64,000 bases of DNA, taken from NCBI GenBank assembly GCA_963644855.1, contig CAVIQL010000012.1:5553-69552 (forward strand). Direction: 5' to 3'. Position 1 is the stretch's first letter, and each line of letters opens with the position of its first letter. Under the pieces are notes generated by a model. It did not search any database. It worked only from the letters and a program-made list of their open reading frames with translations, and was not told the origin of the DNA. The position numbers were made by a program, and so were the translations under genes. Shown here in pieces: positions 8,951 to 16,415 of the stretch. Source of the stretch: UBA6398 sp963644855 (lineage in GTDB: Bacteria; Bacteroidota; Bacteroidia; Bacteroidales; Bacteroidaceae).

Positions 8951-8981
8951 TTTGGCTATTAAATAGAAATTCGTACTTTTG
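8951..8981 (+). promoter_or_regulatory. promoter of tRNA gene
   Basis: TTTG (8951-8954), 19 bases, then TACTTTTG (8974-8981). Transcription would start about 20 bases before the tRNA. The promoter is divergent from the CPBP promoter. Confidence 0.8.
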
Positions 8982-9010
8982 CACCGCATTTGCGTAATGC
9001 GAACAAAAAT

Positions 9011-9084
9011 GGCGGGATAGCTCAGCTGGTTAGAGCGCATGATTCATAATCATGAGGTCGCGAGTTCAAGTCTCGCCCCCGCTA
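9011..9084 (+). tRNA. tRNA with CAT anticodon (Met or Ile2)
   Basis: A 74-base cloverleaf. D stem GCTC/GAGC, anticodon stem CATGA/TCATG with CAT at 9045-9047, T stem GCGAG/CTCGC with loop TTCAAGT, discriminator A at 9084. The 3' CCA is not encoded. The acceptor stem has a G-T at the first pair and an A-C mismatch at the seventh. The anticodon stem lacks the three G-C pairs of initiators, so this is elongator tRNA-Met or the lysidine-modified tRNA-Ile. These two cannot be separated by eye. Confidence 0.93.
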
Positions 9085-9087
9085 CTG

Positions 9088-9119
9088 AAAAAGACTGCGA
9101 AATATTTCGTGGTCTTTTT
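9088..9119 (+). terminator. terminator after tRNA
   Basis: AAAAAGAC pairs with GTCTTTTT around the inner palindrome CGAAATATTTCG, ending in a T run four bases after the tRNA. Confidence 0.8.
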
Positions 9120-9179
9120 GTTTTTGGGCGTTTTTGTGGGCTTTTTTGTAAAACCAAGGCTTATTGGCGTTGTTTTAGT

Positions 9180-9187
9180 TACCTTTG
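9180..9187 (+). promoter_or_regulatory. -7 element before DUF554 gene
   Basis: TACCTTTG lies 21 bases before the chosen ATG at 9208 and supports that start over a longer frame that would run back into the tRNA. Confidence 0.45.
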
Positions 9188-9207
9188 TCGGCAAAAATAT
9201 AATCGAT

Positions 9208-9906
9208 ATGATTGGAACGATAGTGAACACTGCCTGTATTGTTGCGGGCACGATTGTTGGCACAATACTCCACCGCGGAATTAAAGATAAATACAAGGAG
9301 ATGTTGTACACCGGTCTTGGGCTTGCGAGCCTTGCCATTGGTTTGAATGCTGCTATCACGCATTTTCCAGAGAGCAAATGCCCGGTGTTGTTTATTATTG
9401 CGCTTGCCATAGGCGGAATTGTGGGCACAGCATTGGATATCGATGGGCGTTTCAAGCGTGCTGTCAATCGCCATTCGCGTAATGGAGAAGATACAAAGAA
9501 CCTTGCCCAAGGATTGTCTACTGCTATTTTGCTTTATTGCATAGGTCCTTTGTCTATTCTCGGACCTGTAATCAGCGCTCTCAAAGGAGATAATACTTTT
9601 CTCTTCACAAATTCCACCCTTGATTTTGTTTCGTCCACAGTATTTGCCTCAACCTACGGCGCAGGTATGGTGCTTGCTGCTCCGGTGTTGTTTCTTTGGC
9701 AGGGAATGTTCTATTGCGTAGCTTTGTATTCAAGCACGGCAATAAGCAATGAGCTTATGGCTGAATTGTTGATAATTGGTGGGCTGCTCATCACGGCTTC
9801 CGGACTTGCGCTTCTTCAACTCAAGGATTGCAAAACGCTCAACCTTCTTCCCGCATTGCTTGTGCCGGTGGTATGGTACTTTCTGAAATGGCTGATAGGC
9901 TTTTGA
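9208..9906 (+). CDS. DUF554 family membrane protein
   Basis: A 232-residue hydrophobic protein of the DUF554 (YdfK/YqgA) family, recognised by MIGTIVNTACIVAGTIVGTILH at the start, GLGLASLAIGLNAA (from about residue 38) and ALAIGGIVGTALDID (from about 66). About seven membrane helices are predicted. The frame is open upstream to 9052, but that part overlaps the tRNA and terminator, so the ATG at 9208 is used. Its stop overlaps the start of the GNAT gene (TGATG), implying translational coupling. No function is established for the family. A transport role is often guessed and cannot be supported here. Confidence 0.85.
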   Translation: MIGTIVNTACIVAGTIVGTILHRGIKDKYKEMLYTGLGLASLAIGLNAAITHFPESKCPVLFIIALAIGGIVGTALDIDGRFKRAVNRHSRNGEDTKNLAQGLSTAILLYCIGPLSILGPVISALKGDNTFLFTNSTLDFVSSTVFASTYGAGMVLAAPVLFLWQGMFYCVALYSSTAISNELMAELLIIGGLLITASGLALLQLKDCKTLNLLPALLVPVVWYFLKWLIGF

Positions 9907-10496
9907 TGATTGCCTCCTACAAGAATTTTTATATTCGCCAGGCATCTGTTGACGATGCTGAGCGCATTTCGCAAATCTATGCGCCTTATGTGGAGCATAC
10001 TGCCATAACGTTTGAATATCAAGTGCCTTCGCCTTTTGAATTCAAGCAACGTATTTCTGCCACTCTCGCCAAATATCCCTATCTCGTGGCTTGTCGCAAC
10101 GATGGGCTGGTAGTTGGTTACGCCTATGCGGGAACATTCAAGGGTCGTGCGGCATATGATTGGGCGGCAGAGTTGTCTGTTTATGTTGATGCCGGTTTTT
10201 GTCGCCACCATGTAGGCTCGGCGTTGTATGGTGAGCTTGAAAAAATCCTGTTGCGTCAGAATATAACCAACCTATATGCCTGCATCACGTATTCGGATAC
10301 CGAAGATGCCATGCACAATAACGACAGCATTCGTTTTCATGAGCGCGAAGGATTTGTGAAAACCGCACATTTCCACAATTGCGGCTATAAGTTTTCGCGT
10401 TGGTGGGACATGGTGTGGCTCGAAAAGTTTATCGCGCCACATAGGGCGGAGATGAAAAAGTTTATTCCTTTTTCAGAGCTCGATAAAGAGTTATAA
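9906..10496 (+). CDS. GNAT acetyltransferase, phosphinothricin/methionine-derivative type
   Basis: A 196-residue Gcn5-related acetyltransferase resembling the Pat/MddA group. The opening YIRQASVDDAERISQIYAPYVEHTAITFEY is typical, as is the core AAELSVYVDAGFCRHHVGSALYGEL (roughly residues 97-121), although the usual GxGxG acetyl-CoA loop is degenerate here (CRHHVGS). NNDSIRFHEREGFVKTAHFHNCGYK closes the fold. The family acetylates small amino-group substrates such as methionine sulfoximine or phosphinothricin and is often a housekeeping detoxifier. The start at 9906 shares one base with the stop of the DUF554 gene. The gene lies last in that pair and is followed by array C. Confidence 0.85.
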   Translation: MIASYKNFYIRQASVDDAERISQIYAPYVEHTAITFEYQVPSPFEFKQRISATLAKYPYLVACRNDGLVVGYAYAGTFKGRAAYDWAAELSVYVDAGFCRHHVGSALYGELEKILLRQNITNLYACITYSDTEDAMHNNDSIRFHEREGFVKTAHFHNCGYKFSRWWDMVWLEKFIAPHRAEMKKFIPFSELDKEL

Positions 10497-10526
10497 ATCA
10501 AACGGTAAACCGCGGTTGGGTGTTCT

Positions 10527-10640
10527 ATATACGATATTGCTGAAACAATATCTCGAAAGCGTAAAAACAATATCCGACCTTTTTTAAAAAATATCGGTTA
10601 TTATTTTGAGCATATGCCTTATTGTTTTTTCCATATCCCA
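10527..10640 (+). repeat. 21-bp phased palindrome array C
   Basis: Units at 10527, 10548, 10569 (AATATCCGACCTT), 10590 (AATATCGGTTATT), 10611 (CATATGCCTTATT) and 10632 (CATATCCCAGGAC) hold the 21-bp register. Spacers include GTAAAAAC, TTTTAAAA, ATTTTGAG and GTTTTTTC. This is one of the longest arrays and fades into the promoter region of the next gene. Confidence 0.82.
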
Positions 10641-10682
10641 GGACAGTAAAAAAATGCGCTATATTTTTAAGGCACTATGCCG

Positions 10683-10711
10683 TTTGTGTGTCGCAATATT
10701 TGCTATCTTTG
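10683..10711 (+). promoter_or_regulatory. promoter of GH2-type gene at 10800
   Basis: TTTG (10683-10686) and TATCTTTG (10704-10711) are 17 bases apart, slightly short of the usual 19. The leader would be about 80 bases. It supports the ATG at 10800 over an open frame starting at 10677. Confidence 0.55.
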
Positions 10712-10799
10712 TGGCATATTGGTGGAGAATGGACTTGATGTCCTTGTCCGTTTGCTTGAAAGCAATAGAAATCGTGAAAACTTCAAACTAAAAATACAA

Positions 10800-12635
10800 A
10801 TGAAAGCAAGAAATCTTATCGCCGTGGCAACTGCCATGCTTTTGCTCGGAACTGCACAAGTTTCCGCCCAATGGAAACCGGTTGGCGACAAAATCAAAAC
10901 GCCCTGGGCCGAGAAAGTAAATTCCAAACTGCCCTGGAATGTTTATCCACGCCCACAGTTGAAACGCACACAATGGGTAAATCTCAACGGACTTTGGAAC
11001 TATGCCATCAAAGACCTCGACAGCACAGAACCCGCGGCTTTTGACGGAAAAATTCTCGTACCCTATCCCATAGAATCCGCACTCTCGGGCGTGGGGAAAT
11101 ATGTTTCGAAAAACAATATCCTTTGGTACAACCGCACATTCAGCATTCCATCTGCATGGAAAGGCAAGAATGTGAAACTTAACTTCGGAGCAGTAGACTG
11201 GAAAGCCGAAGTATTTGTAAACGGAGTGAGCGTGGGCAACCACACAGGCGGTTTTGCACCTTTCAGTTTCGATATCACAAGCGCGTTAAAGGCTGGCGTC
11301 AACAAACTTTCCGTAAAAGTGTTTGATCCTTCCTCAGATGGTTATCAGCCCGTGGGCAAACAGCGCAGCAAATCCCAAGGCATTTGGTACACCCCCGCAT
11401 CGGGTATTTGGCAAACCGTATGGTTGGAGCCCGTTAATGCGAAACATATAGAAAATATCGAAATCACGTCCGACATAGATGCCGGAAAACTCACAGTGAA
11501 ACCCTTTGTGAGCGCAGCAAATGCCGACGACCAAATTCAAATCACCGTAAAATTCGCCGGGAAAGCGGTGGCAAGTGCAAAAGGAACAAACAATAGCGAA
11601 ATAAGTCTTGACATTCCCAACGCAAAATTGTGGAGTCCCGAAACGCCAAACCTTTACAGCCTCGACATAAAGGTTGTTTCGGGCGGCAAAACGGTTGACG
11701 CCGTGAGCAGCTACACTGCAATGCGAAAGATATCCCAAGGCAAAAGCAAAAGCGGGCATCTCGTGATGATGCTTAACAATAAGCCTATGTTCCAAATGGG
11801 TCCTCTCGACCAAGGTTACTGGCCTGATGGAATTTATACCGCACCTACTTACGAGGCTATGGTATATGATATCGACAAAACCAAACAATGGGGCTTCAAT
11901 ATGATACGTAAACACATGAAAGTAGAACCTGCACTGTGGTATGAGTATTGTGATAAAGCCGGTATCGTGGTTTGGCAAGATATGCCCAGTGGTCAGATAA
12001 ACTATGACGCCAACGATTGGGATATGACCCATTGGTTTGCAAAAGACGAGATGGTTCGTTCGGCTGAAAGCGAAGCAGATTTCCGCGCCGAGTGGAAAGA
12101 TATCATCGACAACTTCAAGATTTTCCCCTGCATCGTGGTATGGACACCATTTAATGAGGGTTGGGGACAATTTAAAACCGCGGATATCACACAATATACG
12201 CATCAACTCGACCCAACACGCCTTATCAACTCCGCTTCGGGCGGAAATCATTTCAAAGGAGTGGGAGATATTCTCGACCTTCACAAATATCCGGCTCCCG
12301 AAATGTACTTAACAGACCCCGAACGTGTGGAAGTAATGGGCGAATTTGGCGGTTTGGGATTGCCGTTAAAGGGTCATGTGTGGCAGGATAGCGACAATTG
12401 GGGCTATGTGCAGTATAAGAATGCAAAAGAAGTTACTGATCGCTATGTAGAAATCGCCAACGGATTGCTCGAAATGGTTAAAAAAGGCGCGGCTGCGGGT
12501 GTTTACACTCAGACTACCGACTGCGAGGTGGAAGTAAACGGCCTTATGACCTACGATCGAAAGGTTATTAAAGTAGAAGAGAGCCGTGTGCGCGAAGCAA
12601 ACCTTAAACTTTGCCGTTCGCTCGACAACGAATAA
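10800..12635 (+). CDS. secreted GH2-family glycosidase
   Basis: A 611-residue protein with a clear signal peptide (cleavage after about residue 23, VSA/QW). The N-terminal jelly-roll (about 60-210) carries RTQWVNLNGLWNY, followed by an immunoglobulin-like domain (about 215-310) and a TIM barrel (about 320-600). TPFNEGWGQ gives the acid/base Glu453, and EVMGEFGG gives the nucleophile Glu515, so the site looks intact. It belongs to a compact GH2 subgroup common in Bacteroidetes with no C-terminal accessory domains. The substrate (beta-galactoside, glucuronide or mannoside) cannot be assigned. A strong terminator follows immediately. The convergent neighbour is a GH43 enzyme, so a shared glycan target is possible but unproven. 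Confidence 0.87.
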   Translation: MKARNLIAVATAMLLLGTAQVSAQWKPVGDKIKTPWAEKVNSKLPWNVYPRPQLKRTQWVNLNGLWNYAIKDLDSTEPAAFDGKILVPYPIESALSGVGKYVSKNNILWYNRTFSIPSAWKGKNVKLNFGAVDWKAEVFVNGVSVGNHTGGFAPFSFDITSALKAGVNKLSVKVFDPSSDGYQPVGKQRSKSQGIWYTPASGIWQTVWLEPVNAKHIENIEITSDIDAGKLTVKPFVSAANADDQIQITVKFAGKAVASAKGTNNSEISLDIPNAKLWSPETPNLYSLDIKVVSGGKTVDAVSSYTAMRKISQGKSKSGHLVMMLNNKPMFQMGPLDQGYWPDGIYTAPTYEAMVYDIDKTKQWGFNMIRKHMKVEPALWYEYCDKAGIVVWQDMPSGQINYDANDWDMTHWFAKDEMVRSAESEADFRAEWKDIIDNFKIFPCIVVWTPFNEGWGQFKTADITQYTHQLDPTRLINSASGGNHFKGVGDILDLHKYPAPEMYLTDPERVEVMGEFGGLGLPLKGHVWQDSDNWGYVQYKNAKEVTDRYVEIANGLLEMVKKGAAAGVYTQTTDCEVEVNGLMTYDRKVIKVEESRVREANLKLCRSLDNE

Positions 12636-12656
12636 ATCGACACTGACATATTACGC

Positions 12657-12697
12657 AATAATCCCGTTGGAGAATTTCTCTGACGGGATTATTTTTA
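12657..12697 (+). terminator. terminator after GH2-type gene
   Basis: AATAATCCCGT (12657-12667) pairs with ACGGGATTATT (12683-12693), an 11-bp stem followed by a T run. Confidence 0.9.
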
Positions 12698-12700
12698 TCG

Positions 12701-12776
12701 TGTAATGAGTATTGTTTTTCCTACATAGGATATCGTTGAAATTAGATGCCTTGTAATTTTCGCCATGTGCTATGTT
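12701..12776 (+). repeat. 21-bp phased array L
   Basis: Units TGTAATGAGTATT (12701), TACATAGGATATC (12722), TAGATGCCTTGTA (12743) and CATGTGCTATGTT (12764) are separated by GTTTTTCC, GTTGAAAT and ATTTTCGC. The period is 21 bp throughout. It lies in the convergent gap between the two glycosidase genes. No other feature is seen at 12777-12872. Confidence 0.72.
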
Positions 12777-12872
12777 GTGAAAACAAGAACGTTGAAAGTA
12801 GCTGCGAAATGCCGCATTTTTGTGGGGAATGCCATGCTGAAAACAATCTTGTTGGAGCTAAAAATCCCGATG

Positions 12873-13994
12873 TCATTTGCGGAGCACCGGTTGTCCGTTT
12901 TCAAAAACAATAGGTAGCCACAAATGTCGGCTATCGTTGAGTTGTTTTGGATTCCAAATGTCAGCCATGAAAATAAAGTCGGAGCCGAAAGATTTGCGAA
13001 GCGCCGGAGTTTCCAACTTATAGATATATGTGGCTTGTGCGCCGAATGTTTTGTCGGCGCCAACGCCTCTACACGGATTTTCAAGCTGTTTCCACGGGCC
13101 GAAAATGTTTTTTGCCGTAAACATACGCGCTGCATTTGGTGCCCAACCCGTACACCCGCTCGTTATCAACCAATATACGCCGTCTTTTTTGAATATTGCG
13201 GGCGCTTCGTTCTGACCTCCTGCTGCCACTCTCACATAACTTCCGTTGTGTTCCATGAAATCGTCGGTAAGTTGTGCTATCTGCAATGTAAGATTGTCCT
13301 CGGAAGAATAAATGTGATAGGCTTTGCCGTCATCGTCAACGTATATCGTCATGTCGCGTGCCATTTGTCCGCTTTTCATGTCGCGTTGTAAAAACATTCC
13401 GCGCTCAATTTGTTTGCGCCATTCGGGAGTCCACCATTGTTTCATCTCCTCAAAAAGAATTTGATGTTTGAGATCGGTGGTGTCGGGTAGGCTGAAACCT
13501 ATCGGATATACGCCGGGGTTTACTCTGCCCGAGCGAACAAATTGAAAAGGTCCGGTGGCGTTGTCGCTCACAGCCACTCCGTAGCGCGCGGCATCGTATC
13601 CCTTTCCTTTGAGTTCGAGATGAAACCACATTACAAACTTTCCGGTTCGCGGACAATACACCACTTTGGGACGCTCAACAATACAACCGGCTTCGATGTC
13701 GCTTCCGGCTTTGTCTGAGACCGGCAATACAATTCCGCGATCGGTCCAGTCGCGCAGGTTTTTTGATGTAAAGCAACTCACTCCTCTTGAACTCACCGGA
13801 CCGTTGGCTGCGCGATTCTCGCCATACCAATAATAAGTGCCTTTGTAGGAGATGATGTTTCCGCCATGGGCATTGATGTGCACACCATTGTTGTCTTTCC
13901 AAACGCCACCTTTCATGGGTTCTTGAGCAAAGGTTGTAAAGAGTGCAACCATGGATATTGTCAACGACAAAGCCGTTAGTTTTATGTTACGCAT
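12873..13994 (-). CDS. secreted GH43-family glycosidase
   Basis: A 373-residue protein with a signal peptide (cleavage near residue 23, TFA/Q) and a five-bladed beta-propeller. The opening INAHGGNIISYKGTYYWYGE is typical of GH43 subfamilies related to exo-beta-1,3-galactanases. MARDMTIYVDDDGKAYHIYSS and the acid-containing GQNEAPAIFKKDGVYWL mark the propeller active site. The family hydrolyses arabinosides, xylosides or galactosides. The subfamily cannot be fixed by eye, though the sequence looks closer to the galactan group than to arabinofuranosidases. The length fits a single catalytic domain. It is convergent with the GH2-type gene and divergent from the transporter genes. Confidence 0.85.
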   Translation of the reverse strand: MRNIKLTALSLTISMVALFTTFAQEPMKGGVWKDNNGVHINAHGGNIISYKGTYYWYGENRAANGPVSSRGVSCFTSKNLRDWTDRGIVLPVSDKAGSDIEAGCIVERPKVVYCPRTGKFVMWFHLELKGKGYDAARYGVAVSDNATGPFQFVRSGRVNPGVYPIGFSLPDTTDLKHQILFEEMKQWWTPEWRKQIERGMFLQRDMKSGQMARDMTIYVDDDGKAYHIYSSEDNLTLQIAQLTDDFMEHNGSYVRVAAGGQNEAPAIFKKDGVYWLITSGCTGWAPNAARMFTAKNIFGPWKQLENPCRGVGADKTFGAQATYIYKLETPALRKSFGSDFIFMADIWNPKQLNDSRHLWLPIVFENGQPVLRK

Positions 13995-14018
13995 TGTTTC
14001 TTAGTAAATTATTCTGTG

Positions 14019-14026
14019 CAAAGATA
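14019..14026 (-). promoter_or_regulatory. -7 element of GH43 gene
   Basis: TATCTTTG on the minus strand, 24 bases before the start codon. No -33 TTTG is seen at normal spacing. Confidence 0.5.
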
Positions 14027-14094
14027 AGTAAATCCCTTAATCCTATTACTCGCAAAGTCGCCAAAGTTTTATTGCCAAACCATGTGGTTTTTGC

Positions 14095-14191
14095 ACTACG
14101 GTATATTAGAAAAACGATAACCGACATTTTTTAAAAAAGGTCGGATATTATTTAAAAAATATCGGTTATTATTTTTGCGATATGCCGTATG
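14095..14191 (+). repeat. 21-bp phased palindrome array D
   Basis: Units ACTACGGTATATT (14095), GATAACCGACATT (14116), AAGGTCGGATATT (14137), AATATCGGTTATT (14158) and GATATGCCGTATG (14179) are in exact 21-bp register. The segments 14111-14128 and 14158-14175 form an 18-base imperfect inverted repeat around the middle word. It lies in the 345-base divergent gap between the GH43 and transporter genes. Nothing else is seen at 14192-14286. Confidence 0.88.
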
Positions 14192-14286
14192 CTTTTTTTG
14201 ATAGCTTTTTTGCAATGCACGGCATGAAATCCCGGCATGCTTGGGTGCGTATTGCGTATGTTTGATGCTAATTGGCGTTTTGTTGC

Positions 14287-14317
14287 TTTGCGCTTTGCGC
14301 CCGAAAAGCTAACTTTG
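14287..14317 (+). promoter_or_regulatory. promoter of chromate-type transporter pair
   Basis: TTTG (14287-14290), 19 bases, TAACTTTG (14310-14317). The start codon is 23 bases downstream. Confidence 0.8.
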
Positions 14318-14339
14318 CAGTGTAATAGCTTGTTATATA

Positions 14340-14894
14340 ATGGAAATGAAGTTGCCTACATATTGGAAGTTTTTCACTACTTTTTTTCGCATAGGGCTTT
14401 TCACCATTGGCGGAGGCTATGTGATGCTGCCGATGATTGAAAACGAGGTGGTGGAAAAGAACAAATGGGTGGATAAACCCGATTTTCTCGATCTTTTGGC
14501 CGTTTCCCAAACTGTGCCGGGCGTTTTTGCGGTAAACATGAGCATAAACATAGGCTACAGGCTTAGGAAAACTCCGGGCGCGCTGGCTTGTGCTGCAGGC
14601 TGTGTGCTGCCTTCGTTTCTCATAATACTGATAATAGCGTTATTCTTCCACCAGTTTGAAGACAATCATGCGGTGATATCAATTTTCAAAGGCATACGTC
14701 CCGCAGTGGTTGCGCTTATAGCCGCCCCATGTATAAAGTTGGCAAAAAGTGCGGGCATCAAACTTTCAAATGTGTGGCTTCCCGTAGTGGCAGTGGCGGC
14801 AATATGTTTTATGAAAATATCTCCCGTCTATATTATATTGCTTGTTTGTGTGGGCGGATTTGTTTATGCGCGTTTTGTTAAACCACAAGAATAA
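14340..14894 (+). CDS. chromate transporter family protein, subunit 1
   Basis: A 184-residue membrane protein of the CHR (chromate ion transporter) family, short single-domain form. FFRIGLFTIGGGYVMLPMIENEVV (from about residue 15) and the SQTVPGVFAVNMSINIGY block (from about 56) are the family hallmarks. The CAAGCVLPSFLIIL segment (from about 83) is the following helix. Short members act as pairs with inverted topology, and the second half follows 12 bases downstream. The name is historical: chromate or sulfate export is shown only for some members, and the substrate here is unknown. An alternative ATG two codons in (14346) is possible. Confidence 0.87.
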   Translation: MEMKLPTYWKFFTTFFRIGLFTIGGGYVMLPMIENEVVEKNKWVDKPDFLDLLAVSQTVPGVFAVNMSINIGYRLRKTPGALACAAGCVLPSFLIILIIALFFHQFEDNHAVISIFKGIRPAVVALIAAPCIKLAKSAGIKLSNVWLPVVAVAAICFMKISPVYIILLVCVGGFVYARFVKPQE

Positions 14895-14906
14895 ACCGAG
14901 AGACGT

Positions 14907-15482
14907 ATGATTTTCCTTTTGTTGTTCTACACATTTTTCAAGATAGGTCTCTTTGGTTTTGGAGGCGGTTATGCCATGCTTTCGATGATTCAAGGCGAAG
15001 TGGTAACGAAGTATCATTGGCTAACAACGTCTCAATTTACCGACATAGTGGCAATAAGTCAGATGACACCCGGTCCTATCGGAATAAACTCGGCTACCTA
15101 TGTGGGATATTCGGCTGTTGTGAATGCGGGATACTCTCCCGGAGTGGGGATATTGGGCAGCACTCTCGCTACAATAGCTGTGGTTTTGCCGTCGTTTATC
15201 CTAATGTTTACCATAACTAAGATATTGATAAAATATCGCGATACAAATTTGGTTGATACCATGTTTTCGTTGCTTCGTCCTACTGTTGTGGGATTGATTG
15301 CGGCTGCGGCATTAATTCTTATGACTCGCGAAAATTTTAGTGCGCCCGATGTTAATCCGTGGCAGTTTTATATCAGCGTGTACTTGTTTGTTGCCGCGTT
15401 TGTGGGCACGCAGTTTTTCAAAATAAATCCCATTAGAATGATTATAATGTGTGGTGTGGCGGGAATAATACTGTTTTATTGA
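14907..15482 (+). CDS. chromate transporter family protein, subunit 2
   Basis: A 191-residue CHR-family partner of the preceding gene. TFFKIGLFGFGGGYAMLSMIQGEVV (from about residue 8) repeats the motif of subunit 1. ISQMTPGPIGINSATYVGY (from about 49) is the second family block, with five or so further helices. Having both halves adjacent, in the same order and similar in length, is the usual layout for bipartite members. The gene ends 35 bases before a 17-bp perfect hairpin that separates it from the convergent cyclophilin gene. Confidence 0.87.
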   Translation: MIFLLLFYTFFKIGLFGFGGGYAMLSMIQGEVVTKYHWLTTSQFTDIVAISQMTPGPIGINSATYVGYSAVVNAGYSPGVGILGSTLATIAVVLPSFILMFTITKILIKYRDTNLVDTMFSLLRPTVVGLIAAAALILMTRENFSAPDVNPWQFYISVYLFVAAFVGTQFFKINPIRMIIMCGVAGIILFY

Positions 15483-15517
15483 CATAATATCGCTTACGCA
15501 CTGCACGATGGCAAATA

Positions 15518-15552
15518 CAAGGCGCAGCTTTACTCAGTAAAGCTGCGCCTTG
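15518..15552. terminator. long perfect hairpin between convergent genes
   Basis: CAAGGCGCAGCTTTACT (15518-15534) and its exact complement (15536-15552) are separated by one base. It sits between convergent stop codons and probably terminates both strands, although neither side has a proper T run. Confidence 0.6.
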
Positions 15553-15574
15553 GTGTATGTGGGTGTTGCGATGT

Positions 15575-16267
15575 TTATTTCAGAACCTCTGCTTTCAGAA
15601 TTTTTACGTCCTTCACGGGGCGGTCGTTTTTGTCGGTGCGCACACGCTGTATTTCTTTTACCACTTTCAATCCCTCAGTTACTTCGCCAAACACCGTATA
15701 TGAGCCATCGAGGTGGGGAGTGCCGCCTATGTTTTTGTAGTTTTCAATTATATTTTCGGGAATTTCAAATTGTCCGTCGGTAGCTTCGCTCATGCGTTCT
15801 TTCATATTCTCCATTTCGCTGTCGCTTTGCTGTTTGCCCCATACGATATAGAACTGTGAACCGCTCGAACGCATTTCTGGATTTACGTCATCGCTTTCGC
15901 GTGCGGCGGCAAGCGCTCCGCGTTTGTGGTAGTGCGTGGGATATACAATTTCGTGGGGAAGTGTGTAGCCCGGTTCCCCGTCGCCGAGCAGTTTTTTAGG
16001 CTCTGCGTTGCGCGAGTCGGGGTCTCCGCCTTGTATCATGAAGTTTTCTATTACTCTATGGAAGAGAAGTCCGTCGTAAAATCCTTCGTTTACGAGTTTT
16101 ACAAAGTTGTCGCGATGTTTAGGCGTGTCGTTGTATAGCGCAACTACTATATCGCCCATCGTAGTCTTGAGACGCACGTGAATAAGACTGTCGGTAGGGG
16201 TAGAGGCTGCGCAAAACGTTGCACATACAAGCAATATTGCTGCCAGGATAATGCGTTTGGATTTCAT
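15575..16267 (-). CDS. periplasmic cyclophilin-type peptidyl-prolyl isomerase
   Basis: A 230-residue cyclophilin with an N-terminal signal sequence (about 20 residues, ending CAAS). The core motifs are GDIVVALYNDTPKHRDNFVKLV (from about 38), GLLFHRVIENFMIQGGDP (about 66-83), SSGSQFYIV and HLDGSYTVFGEV. FHRVI supplies the catalytic arginine. An insertion of about 50 residues between QFYIVWGKQ and TPHLDGSY is common in Bacteroidetes members. It would catalyse proline isomerisation during folding in the periplasm. The gene is monocistronic and convergent with the transporter pair. Array J begins at the base after its start codon. Confidence 0.92.
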   Translation of the reverse strand: MKSKRIILAAILLVCATFCAASTPTDSLIHVRLKTTMGDIVVALYNDTPKHRDNFVKLVNEGFYDGLLFHRVIENFMIQGGDPDSRNAEPKKLLGDGEPGYTLPHEIVYPTHYHKRGALAAARESDDVNPEMRSSGSQFYIVWGKQQSDSEMENMKERMSEATDGQFEIPENIIENYKNIGGTPHLDGSYTVFGEVTEGLKVVKEIQRVRTDKNDRPVKDVKILKAEVLK

Positions 16268-16351
16268 GATGCAGTATATGGTTTTTATGATATGCGTTGT
16301 AGCTTTTACGAGGTCAGACCTAATTTAAATTCCAAGCCTTGTAGTTTTCAC
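16268..16351 (+). repeat. 21-bp phased array J
   Basis: Units GATGCAGTATATG (16268), GATATGCGTTGTA (16289), GAGGTCAGACCTA (16310) and TCCAAGCCTTGTA (16331) are spaced by GTTTTTAT, GCTTTTAC, ATTTAAAT and GTTTTCAC. It mixes the GTCAGAC and CCAAG half-sites in one array, which shows the two word types belong to one family. Confidence 0.82.
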
Positions 16352-16415
16352 GAAAAACGCGATTTTTTATCTCATTTATAGACAGAAAGTTACGAAAGTC
16401 GATGAGTGGCTGCTT

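Noticed and set aside
8894..9040. N-terminal extension of the CPBP protease
   Set aside because: It would cross a divergent promoter and the 5' part of a tRNA. The ATG at 8893 matches family starts.
9052..9207. N-terminal extension of the DUF554 protein
   Set aside because: It overlaps the tRNA and its terminator and has no family similarity.
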